A stretch of DNA of 64,000 nt from Singulisphaera sp. GP187 (lineage in GTDB: Bacteria; Planctomycetota; Planctomycetia; Isosphaerales; Isosphaeraceae). Positions 44,510 through 52,552 of this stretch are shown piece by piece. The position numbers were made by a program, and so were the translations under genes. The stretch is from NCBI RefSeq assembly GCF_900129635.1, contig NZ_FSRB01000001.1, forward strand, positions 372,001-436,000. Reading direction: 5' to 3'. The notes beneath the pieces were generated by a model. That model made no database searches and was not told the DNA's origin. It saw only the letters and a program-made list of their open reading frames with translations. Position 1 is the stretch's first letter. Each line of letters opens with the position of its first letter.

Positions 44510-46261
44510 ATGCCAGAACAAAAACGACCGCGCCAGTCGAATCCCGCTCCCGATCTCAGTCCCGGCGAGGCGGCCCACACCGGCGGTCAGTCCCTCAAGT
44601 CCTTCCGGCTCGGCGCCCTTCCCATCCTCGATCGGATCATCCGCCGACTTCGACTGGATGACTTCCTCCGCCAATACCTTCCCCCCGAGGATGCCCGCCA
44701 AAAGATCGCCACCTCCACCGGCCTCCTTCTCTTGCTCAAGAACCTTCTCGTCTCCCGTGAACCCATGTATGGCGTCGGCCAATGGGCGAGTCGCCACCCC
44801 GCCGAGTGGTTCGCTCTGACCCCGGCCCAACTGCCCCACTGGAACGACGACCGCGTCGGACGTTGTCTCGACCGACTCTTCGACGCCAATGTCCCCTCGT
44901 TCACCCTGGCCGTCGCCACCCATGCCGTGGCGGAGTTCAACGTCGCATTGGACGAACTCCATAACGACTCGACCACAATCACCTTCCACGGCGACTATCG
45001 CGAGGCGGCCCAAGAGGACCTGATGCGGGGCCAGAAGACCCAGGCCATTACCTGGGGGCACAACAAGGATCATCGCCCTGACCTCAAACAACTGCTCTAC
45101 GTCCTGACCGTCACTCGCGATGGCGGCGTACCGGTTCACTTCCGCGTCGAAAGCGGGAATACCACCGACGACCGCACTCATCGTGCCACCTGGGACCTGC
45201 TGTGCCAGTTGACCGGGCGACGGGACTTTCTCTATGTGGCCGACTGCAAGCTCGCCACCGCCGAGAACATGGCTTACCTGCACCAGCACGGCGGCCGATT
45301 CCTGAGCATCCTGCCTCGTACCCGCTCCGAAGATGGCGAATTCCGCGCGTTGTTGTACCAGGACCAGGTGACCTGGAAGCCGATCCATGAGAAGCGGGAT
45401 GAGAAGGGAGTTCTCCTGGAACGCTACAGCGTGGCCGACCAGGCGACCCTCAGTGCCGAGGGCTACCGTCTGATCTGGTGTCACAGCACACGGAAAGCGG
45501 AAGTCGACGCATCATCACGTCATCAGCAAGTGGAGCGTGCGTTGCTGGCGTTGTCGGAACTGCGGTTAAAACTCAGCTCGCCGCGTAGCCGCTATCGCCA
45601 ACTCGGAAAGGTCAAGGAGGCGGTCGCGGCCATCCTGGAGCCGCGGGACTTGGCCCGGTGGATCACAGTCGAAGTCGTGGAAAAACGGGAGGAAACTTAC
45701 CGTCAGGAGGGGCGTGGCCGTCCCAACGACAAGACGCGCTACGTGAAAGAGGAGACCGTTCGCATCGCATTGACTTACCGCATCGACCATGTTGCTCTCG
45801 CGGCGGAAATGTGCGTCGACGGTGTCTTTCCCCTAATCACCAACGAGTTATTGCTTACTGAGGAAGAATTGCTATTAGCATACAAGCGTCAGCCGGTAAT
45901 CGAGAAGCGGTTTTCGCAACTCAAGACAGACTTCGAAGTGGCTCCCGTGTACCTGCAGAACGTGGGGCGGATCCAGTCGCTGCTTTGCGTCTATTTCTTG
46001 GCCCTGTTGACCGAGGCGCTGCTGGAGCGGGAACTGCGTGCGGCGATGAAACGCGATGGTGTGAAGAGTGTGCCTCTGTACCCGGAAGGTCGAGCGTGCC
46101 ATCGCCCGACGGCACGTCGGGTGATTGATTTGTTCGAGGAGGTGCAGCGTCATCAGCTGATCGTGGAGGGGCAAGCGCCAGTGGAATTCACGACCGAGCT
46201 CTCCAAGTTGCAACGCCAGATTCTGAACCTGCTTGGCATGGCGACGGCCTACGATCGCTGA
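44510..46261 (+). CDS. IS1634-family transposase
   Basis: 583 residues. The IS4-like DDE catalytic site is recognisable: LDELHNDSTTITFHGDY (first Asp), LYVADCKLATAENM (second Asp), and YKRQPVIEKRFSQLKTDFEV (Glu with the Y..K pattern). KLRLDDFLRQYLP-type N-terminal domain precedes it. No stop or frameshift, so it appears functional. Codon use is GC-rich like the chromosome and unlike the AT-rich gene it interrupts. Confidence 0.9.
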   Translation: MPEQKRPRQSNPAPDLSPGEAAHTGGQSLKSFRLGALPILDRIIRRLRLDDFLRQYLPPEDARQKIATSTGLLLLLKNLLVSREPMYGVGQWASRHPAEWFALTPAQLPHWNDDRVGRCLDRLFDANVPSFTLAVATHAVAEFNVALDELHNDSTTITFHGDYREAAQEDLMRGQKTQAITWGHNKDHRPDLKQLLYVLTVTRDGGVPVHFRVESGNTTDDRTHRATWDLLCQLTGRRDFLYVADCKLATAENMAYLHQHGGRFLSILPRTRSEDGEFRALLYQDQVTWKPIHEKRDEKGVLLERYSVADQATLSAEGYRLIWCHSTRKAEVDASSRHQQVERALLALSELRLKLSSPRSRYRQLGKVKEAVAAILEPRDLARWITVEVVEKREETYRQEGRGRPNDKTRYVKEETVRIALTYRIDHVALAAEMCVDGVFPLITNELLLTEEELLLAYKRQPVIEKRFSQLKTDFEVAPVYLQNVGRIQSLLCVYFLALLTEALLERELRAAMKRDGVKSVPLYPEGRACHRPTARRVIDLFEEVQRHQLIVEGQAPVEFTTELSKLQRQILNLLGMATAYDR

Positions 46262-46317
46262 AATTGCAGGCCGCCGGAAATTCGGAGATAATGAACCAGA
46301 GATGTGCGGAACGTAGG

Positions 46318-46325
46318 TTGCGATC
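46318..46325. repeat. Target-site duplication, right copy
   Basis: ttgcgatc, identical to 44069-44076. Confidence 0.75.
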
Positions 46326-47330
46326 TTCGTCACACATCCTTTTGAGGCCATTCCGGGATTCTTTTTTTTGCCATTTCTATTCTGCATATCCACGGCCGGA
46401 AGTGCGATTATTTCTTCAAGATGGCTAGGGAGACCTTATACCTGGCGTTGGGGTTTTTCTGCCGATAATCCGCTTTCCAGTCGCGGAGTGGCTAAGAATT
46501 TGAGGGCACCATTTGCGAGGATATATTGGAAATTGGGCCGTCACGATGCTGTAAGCTTGTTGGTAACATTTTTATATATTGGGATTCTTGGTGTTTACGT
46601 GAATATGTCGCGACCTCCGTCGGCAAGAGGGTGGTTGCACGATTTGTTTGATCTCTCCTATTGGCCATTGGCATTTAATGATGTGTTTAAGGCTATTGAT
46701 GTTAGGAAATCGGGCGAGCATGCTTTTGGGAACTCGATGGGGCAAAATGGTGTTTTTGTTGCGTTGTTTAGTGCTATTATTCTCTCGGTAGTAGGCTGGG
46801 AAACCGTGTGGGCTATCTGTCGACGCTTTTTGAGAATATTGCTAAGTGCAGATATCGCTAGTATGCTCGTTTTTGCAAGGCGTACATGGATTGGCGGTTT
46901 CATGTTTGGGGTGATGCTGTTGGTGGTTTCGCTGATTTTTTTCTTTGCTGGGCGGATTGTGATGATAATTGGTTTTATTTATATGAGTGTTCATGTGATT
47001 GTTGGTTTGGTGGTACTGGTTTATGTGGTGGTCCAAATGGCGTGGCGATATCATTGCGATCAGGCGATTCTGGCTTACGGTTTGCCTGAGCAAACGACAG
47101 AGGAGCAAACGATTGCTACTCTGAAGAGGCTGCGTTCGGTTAGAGGACGCCGTGACTATTTGCAAGCCTTGTTGGCTCGCCGTGTTCCACTCCTCGGAAA
47201 CATTCCTCAGGAGTCGTCTCGTCAAAGTAAGCAGGTTTTGGATGATGGAGAATTGATTGTGTTCCGCAACTCAGGAGTTGCGGAAGATTGGGCTAAGCTT
47301 CGTGAGTTTTGGCTGGGGCTTTCGCATTGA
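46326..47330 (+). pseudogene. TM-NACHT NTPase, 3' half of the IS-split gene
   Basis: The frame is open from the right IS border: ...AIFVTHPFEAIPGFFFLPFL, exactly in phase with the Ile codon before the IS. It encodes about 334 residues with several TM helices (VSLLVTFLYIGILGVYV, GVFVALFSAIILSVVGW, GFMFGVMLLVVSLIFFFAGR, FIYMSVHVIVGLVVLVYVVV) and a soluble tail (RLRSVRGRRDYLQALLARRV) ending EFWLGLSH. On its own it could be read as a small membrane protein starting at TTG 46368, but there is no ribosome site there. AT-rich like the 5' half. Confidence 0.8.
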
Positions 47331-47674
47331 TGAATAGAATGTCGCGACCTGTGGCTCGATCGGTCTCACGAATTATGTTGAGCCTTTTGTTGAATTTAAG
47401 CCTCTCCAAGCATTGGCACGCATGGTCGCGTGTGTTGTGTTGCCTGATGCAACTATGTCTGCTGTGGTGATCTCTTGCTGTCTGCAAGCGGTACTGCATG
47501 TGTGGTAACAGTTTGGTTTCTATTCTGCTAGGTCTCGGTCTCGTAAGGCCAAGGAATTACGATTTTAATTCTCGATTGAGCCTCGGAGTGATGTCGATGA
47601 TGTCGGGCGCCATTGTCGGCGAACTGGTCAAGAACCTCGGCGACTTCCTCGCTCCGCGGCCGATCGTCGGAACG
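47331..47674. other. AT-rich tail of the island
   Basis: 344 bases after the NACHT 3' half with no convincing gene. A frame beginning at 47498 runs from here into the GNAT duplicate. No terminator hairpin is obvious. Confidence 0.4.
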
Positions 47675-47995
47675 TTGCGCGACGACGAGGGCCGGATCGT
47701 GGGAGGGGCGATCGGCGAGACCAACTGGGGCTGGCTTCATTTGACCGTCCTCGCGGTGTCGCAAGACCTTCGCGGCGAAGGTTGGGGGAGTCGCTTGGTT
47801 GGGGAGATGGAGCGGCTTGCGCGGGACCGGGGCTGCCATCATGTCTGGGTCGACACGTTCAGCTTTCAGGCTCGCCCCTTTTACGAACGGCTCGGATTCA
47901 CGGTTTTCGGTACGTTGCCCAATTATCCCGCCGGGCAGGAACGATACTTTCTCTCCAAGCCGCTCAAACGGTCGGAAGAGCGAGACAGAACCTGA
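47675..47995 (+). pseudogene. 5'-truncated duplicate of the GNAT gene
   Basis: From ttgcgcgacgacgagg to just past the stop this is ~96% identical to 39164-39487 (about 14 substitutions by eye, mostly synonymous; R-to-G, Q-to-E, E-to-K and P-to-T changes seen). The first ~41 codons are replaced by unrelated sequence, although the frame happens to stay open back to 47498 (165 residues). The acetyl-CoA motif RGEGWGSR is kept. Probably non-functional. Confidence 0.8.
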
Positions 47996-48123
47996 GAGTC
48001 GCCGCCGGGTGGCACGCAACGTCAGTAACTCGGCGTCGTCAACAACGGATGTAACTCTCACCGGACCAGAGAATTACTGCCGCTCCGTGGCTGCGGTTCG
48101 TTCGAGAGAAGGGGGGGCAAAAA

Positions 48124-48193
48124 ATCGCCGTTCTTCGTCATGATGGGTGCGGCTAGCAACCGGCACTCACCTGGATTGAGGAAGAACGGCGAT
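48124..48193 (+). promoter_or_regulatory. Hairpin covering the IS4 transposase start
   Basis: atcgccgttcttc (48124-48136) and gaagaacggcgat (48181-48193) are perfectly inverted. The second arm spans the ribosome site (gaggaag) and the ATG at 48192. Read-through transcripts from outside would fold and hide the start, while a transcript starting inside the loop would not: the arrangement known to protect IS10 and IS50 from impinging transcription. Confidence 0.65.
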
Positions 48194-49559
48194 GAAGGCA
48201 GCTCGGACGCTGCAAGGCTTGCAGCAACCGCAGTCGTTGATCGGCTATGTCCGACAGTTTCTCACCCCGACGGTCTGGAAGCAAGCCCGAGGGGTTGTTC
48301 CTCAAAGGCGGTCGGCGCCGCGGTGGGATCTCCAGCCACTGGTCGTGGTCATGCTCGCCATGACCTGGGCCACCGGCGACTCCGAGTCCGAGAGGTTTGA
48401 GAAGGCCCGGGGATACTACGTCGCCTGCCATGAGTCGCGAAGACGCCCGGGAAAGACCCTCGTCGGCTTCCAGAAAGCGATGCGACGCGTCCCCATGCGA
48501 CAACTCAGGGCGTTGGCCGCGGGGGTTCGGCAACAGATCCACGCCCGACTGGGGTCGCGGCGGATTGTCGACGGCTTCGAGCCGATGGGCTGCGACGGCT
48601 CGCGGATCGAGTGCCCCCGCACCCCCGAGTTGGAACGGGGACTCGGGCAGGCCGGCAAGAACGACGCGGCCCCCAACGTCTGGCTGACGGCGTTCGTCCA
48701 CTTGCCCACGGGACTGCTTTGGTCGTGGCGACTCGGCCCGGGCACCGCGGCCGAGCAAGAGCATTTGAGGCACTTGCTCGCCACCCTCTCGCCCGAGGCC
48801 CTGATCGTCTGCGACGCCGCTTATATGGGCTTCGATCTGGTCCGGGCGATCCTCGGTGTCAAGCGATCGTTCCTGTTCCGGATGTCGTCGCGGGTCGACC
48901 TCTACACCCTCGAAGTGGCGAACCTGGAGGATTGGACCGAAGGCCCTGTCTTGTACTGGCCGAACTATGTCCAGAAGAAAGGGGAAGCGCCGATCCAATG
49001 CCGCTTGATCCGGATCCCGGCCAAGGGCAAGGGTAAGGGGTCGGTCAAACGCGACGTCTGGCTCCTGACCGACGTCCTCGACCCAGCCCGGATGTCGGCG
49101 GCGACGGCCGCCAAATTCTACCGCTGGAGATGGCGTAATGAAGGACTATTTCGCACATACAAGCGTATAATCAATAAATTGAAACTCGCTAGCCGCACGG
49201 TGGCCTTGGTGCATCGCGAGGCCGAGTTGTCACTGCTGGCCACGCAGATCCTCCTGGCGCATGCCGACCTGGCGCTTCGGCCGGCGTCGGCGTCGGCGAC
49301 CGATGGCCCAGTGATCAGCCCCCGCAAAGTTCTGATCGAGATCCGCAAGGAGATCGACGCGGCCGTGAAACCCAAGGCCAAGTGTTACCACAAGCGACTC
49401 GCGGGCTGCCGCGCCGGGTGCCGGAAGCAGAAGAGCCCGAAAGCCACACGCAAGTGGCCTCGTCGCAAACCGCATAAGCCGCCGAAACCGCCTGTGCTCC
49501 ACACCCTGACTCAGGAACAGAAAGCCTTGCTAAACAAGCACATGAGTGCAGTAGGATGA
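48192..49559 (+). CDS. IS4-type transposase
   Basis: 455 residues. DDE core: MGCDGSRIECPR (first Asp), LIVCDAAYMGFDLV (second Asp), and FYRWRWRNEGLFRTYKRIIN, which carries the Y-x2-R-x3-E-x6-K signature of IS4 transposases. The basic C-terminus (RKQKSPKATRKWPRRKPHKP) probably binds DNA. No damage seen. Exact element ends were not found; the start is set by the ATG in the hairpin. Confidence 0.88.
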   Translation: MKAARTLQGLQQPQSLIGYVRQFLTPTVWKQARGVVPQRRSAPRWDLQPLVVVMLAMTWATGDSESERFEKARGYYVACHESRRRPGKTLVGFQKAMRRVPMRQLRALAAGVRQQIHARLGSRRIVDGFEPMGCDGSRIECPRTPELERGLGQAGKNDAAPNVWLTAFVHLPTGLLWSWRLGPGTAAEQEHLRHLLATLSPEALIVCDAAYMGFDLVRAILGVKRSFLFRMSSRVDLYTLEVANLEDWTEGPVLYWPNYVQKKGEAPIQCRLIRIPAKGKGKGSVKRDVWLLTDVLDPARMSAATAAKFYRWRWRNEGLFRTYKRIINKLKLASRTVALVHREAELSLLATQILLAHADLALRPASASATDGPVISPRKVLIEIRKEIDAAVKPKAKCYHKRLAGCRAGCRKQKSPKATRKWPRRKPHKPPKPPVLHTLTQEQKALLNKHMSAVG

Positions 49560-49578
49560 GGCATCAGTAATCGACGTT

Positions 49579-51005
49579 GGGTGGCACGCGGTTCCGCACT
49601 CTGTCACGCGACACGAAGTTTGCTCGCGAAATCGCGACACGAGTTTGATTCGCAGTGATCAGATATTCACTATGGCCGGCCAGTGACGTCCAACGCCATG
49701 ACCCGCTCGGGAGTGACCTCCCTGGCGGGTTTATGGCGAAGTTCGCGGCCCGAGGCGTCGGAGAACACCCATTCGTTGGTTTCCGGATCGAACGTCACGT
49801 AGAGGTCCTGCCCCTGGAACCTCTCCCCGACGTAGTAGGCCCGGTTGTAAATCGAGACGTACCCATTCTTGTTCACGCGTCGGACGCCCACGTAACCCGA
49901 GAGGTGGGTGGTGACGCGGTTCCAAACCCAAAGGTCGGGCTCCGACGGTTCCGAATAGGGCCGGCCCGAGTGCACGAGGCCCGGGTAATAGGCAAGGCGG
50001 CTCAGGCGCTCGCGGTAAGGGTAGACCTCGCGGTGCAGCCGATCCATCGCTTCCAGACGGGCTTGCAACTCCGTCGGCGATTGGCACGTTCCCGGCTCGC
50101 ACCAGCGGTTGCCGGTCCCCTGCGATCGTTCCACGACGCCGTTCTCCTGGGGACGGCTCGGCGTGTTCCAGATCATGTCGACCCCCAGGCCGATCAGCCA
50201 GAACCCAAGTTCGGTCGGGAAATCCCCCTTTGAGCCCCAGGGCGAGCCGTTGTCGACCCGCATGTTCCCGGGCAAGCCCCACCGCGAAAAGGCACACCGC
50301 AATTGCCCCCGGACGCCTTCGGGTGGGACTTGATTCCATCTCCCTTGGGGGGAAAACCGCGGTCCGGAACACCGCGCCACTGCATTCATCAACGAGTCGA
50401 AGCCAACTCACTAAATCGCCTGTTGCGATTTTTATCAATTCCTTGGCGTCCATCTGCCAGGTCTGGTGCGGCACGGTCGCCCTGGCGGGGTTGTCCTTCG
50501 CCGGACGGCCCGCGGAGGCGGGGGCGAGGTCGGCCCGGAGGAGCCATCGTTGGAGGGTTCGCGCCGAGGGGACCGGTTCGTTCCACGTCTCATTCAGGAG
50601 GTGAATCCGGATCAACTCGGCCCCCCAAGCGGGGTGGTCGCGGCGGTATTGCAAGGCGGCGTTTCGCAGGTCCGAGGCCGACACCTCGGTGTCCGGTGTT
50701 CGGCGGTAATCCGGTTCGAGGCCCTCGACACCTCGTTCCCGGAATCGACGGATCAGACGCCGCACCGTCGGGCGTGACAGCGACAGTGCCTCGGCGATTT
50801 GACCGGGGGTCTGACCTTGCTCCCAGAGTCGGGTCACAATGCGCCGAACCGGAACAGGGATGGGGCGTGGCATGGTGCAACCTCGAGTTAGGATCGCCAT
50901 GAGTACGGCCCCATCATACTGTACCGATGTGGACTCCGGATCAAACTCGTGTCGCGATTTCGCGAGCAAACTTCGTGTCGCGTGACATACTCGGAACCCA
51001 TGCGG
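49579..51005 (-). mobile_element. rve-type insertion sequence, copy A
   Basis: About 1.4 kb. The ends read gggtggcacgcggttccg..ctgtcacgcgacacgaagtttg on the left and the inverted counterpart (caaacttcgtgtcgcgtgaca..cggaaccca) on the right. The motif tcgcgacacgaagtttg is iterated inside each end. Limits are approximate. Only ~15 bases separate it from copy B. Confidence 0.72.
49670..50873 (-). CDS. rve-type (IS481-like) transposase with +1 frameshift, copy A
   Basis: Begins at ATG 50873 (MPRPIPVPVRRIVTRLWEQG). HTH domains (EALSLSRPTVRRLIRRFRER), then the integrase core: WQMDAKELI (first Asp), MRVDNGSPWGS (second Asp), ENGVVERSQGT (Glu). The frame changes after the first Asp at 50347-50356, where the coding strand reads ttttcccccc: upstream frame ...AVFPPREME, downstream frame ...FSPQGRWNQVPP. 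A +1 shift on CCC-C joins them into ~400 residues. Copy B has the same arrangement, so the shift is probably programmed. Confidence 0.8.
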
Positions 51006-51110
51006 GAATGCCTTGGCCTGGGGGGCACGGGTTCCGATTATGTCACGCGACAGTAAGTTAGGCCGCGCAATCGCGACACGAAGTTTGTCCGCAACCTGTT
51101 CGTTTGACAC

Positions 51111-52317
51111 CTACTTGTTCGTCACCGCTAATCCCATGATCCGCTCGCGACTAATCTCGGACGCCACTTGCCGGCTCAACTGTCGCCCCTCGGTGTCCGC
51201 GATTACCCACTCACAAGCCAAGGGGTCAAAATTCACATAAACATGCTTATTTTTGTCGAGAATTCCGATGTAAAGATTTCTATTGTATACGGAAATGTAT
51301 CCAGTTGCTCCTGCCCATCGTCGACCTGTGGAGTTGGCCAGGTGCCTATTGACCGATTCCAGACTCCAGTTGTCCCGCTCCCACGCCGGTGTAAATTCGC
51401 GACCGGAGCTCGCCAACTCGGGGTACGCTTCCAATCGGCTCCGGCCCTTCACGCTGGGATACTCGCCACGCTGAATGTCGTCCATAATCTTCAGGCGTTC
51501 CCGCAACTCTTCCGGGGTCGCGCAGGCCTGCGGTTCCGCCCACCGCTTGGCCGTCCCTTGGGACCGCTCAACCACCCCATTGTCCTGGGGGGTTGCCGGA
51601 GGGTTGTAGTCGATACCGACCTCTATCCCGGCCAGCCACAGTCCGAGGTCCGTCGGCAGGTCGCCCCGCGCCGAACCCCACGGCGTCCCATTGTCGACCC
51701 GGATCCGATCGGGTCGGCTCCAGCGGGCGAAGGCCAGGCGGAGTTGATCCTGGGTCGACGCGGGCGAGACCTGGTTCCAGCGGGCCGGGGGGGAAAACCT
51801 CGGTCCAAAGGACTGCGCCACTGCACTCGTCAACGATTCTTAACCAGCAAACTCGCTGCCCGGTCTGGAGCGGAACGAGTTCGGCGGCGTCCATCTGCCA
51901 GACCTCATGAGGCCTGGCAGCCCGTAGAGTATCGCTCGAGGGCCGCCGTCCCGGCGGGGCGGGCGCGAGGTCGGCTCGGAGGAGCCACCGTTGAAGAGTC
52001 CGAGTGGCGGGGAGCGGTCCGTCGAGACCGTTGCGACGTAACATCACGCGGATCAACCCCGCCCCCCAGGTTGGGTGCTCGCGGCGAAGCTCCAGCACGG
52101 CTTGTACAAGGGTCTCGATGGGCTTAGGTGTCGCGACTCCACAACGGTCGTAGGACGTGGCCAGCGGATCGGCGTTCTCGGAACGGAAACGTTGAAACAA
52201 CCGCCGAACGGTGCGTAAGGAGAGGCCCAAATCCTTGGCGATGGTCCGAACATCCTGTCCATCCTGGAAGCGATTCCAGATGGTTTGACGAATGGGAAGG
52301 GGGACGTGGCGTGGCAT
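51111..52317 (-). CDS. rve-type (IS481-like) transposase with +1 frameshift, copy B
   Basis: Starts at ATG 52317 (MPRHVPLPIRQTIWNRFQDG). HTH (DLGLSLRTVRRLFQRFRSEN), then WQMDAAELVPL, IRVDNGTPWGS and DNGVVERSQGT as D-D-E. As in copy A, the frame switches within ttttccccccc, at about 51792-51801: ...TEVFPPGPLEP upstream, ...FSPPARWNQVSP downstream. The C-terminal domain (YISVYNRNLYIGI, VYVNFDPLACEWVIAD) matches copy A. Complete apart from the shift. Confidence 0.8.
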
Positions 52318-52378
52318 GAGCCGTTCTCCACGGACGACGGGCGAAAGAACGAGTCTCTACTGTAAAGCCATACCGATT

Positions 52379-52482
52379 CGCGGACAAACTTCGTGTCGCG
52401 ATTGCGCGGCCTAACTTACTGTCGCGATTGCGCGGACAAACTTCGTGTCGCGATTGCGCGGCCTAACTTACTGTCGCGTGAC
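52379..52482. repeat. 52-bp tandem duplication in the right end of IS copy B
   Basis: Two direct copies of a unit beginning cgcggacaaacttcgtgtcg and containing gcggcctaacttactgtcgc. The left end of the element carries one inverted unit only. These units look like transposase binding sites. Confidence 0.85.
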
Positions 52483-52552
52483 AAGTACGGAACCGCGTGG
52501 CACCCAAACATCCCTGATTTCCCGGTTCGGACTGAACTTCCGAGACAGACTC

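Larger units (their letters stand above)
44077..46317 (+). mobile_element. IS1634-family element inserted in the NACHT gene
   Basis: About 2,241 bp. The ends tacgttccgcacatctc (44078-44094) and gagatgtgcggaacgta (46299-46315) form a 17-bp perfect inverted repeat, flanked by the 8-bp duplication ttgcgatc. It contains one transposase gene in the same direction as the host gene and a 11-bp-stem hairpin at 44328-44360. The duplication is longer than the 5-6 bp usual for the family, so the ends may be off by one or two bases. Confidence 0.85.
51020..52506 (-). mobile_element. rve-type insertion sequence, copy B
   Basis: About 1.45 kb with ends related to copy A (ggcacgggttccg..tgtcacgcgacagtaagtt and the inverted match ending cggaaccgcgtggcaccca). 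Diverged from copy A in the coding part, so it is a related element rather than a recent duplicate. The right end contains a 52-bp tandem duplication. Limits approximate. Confidence 0.72.
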
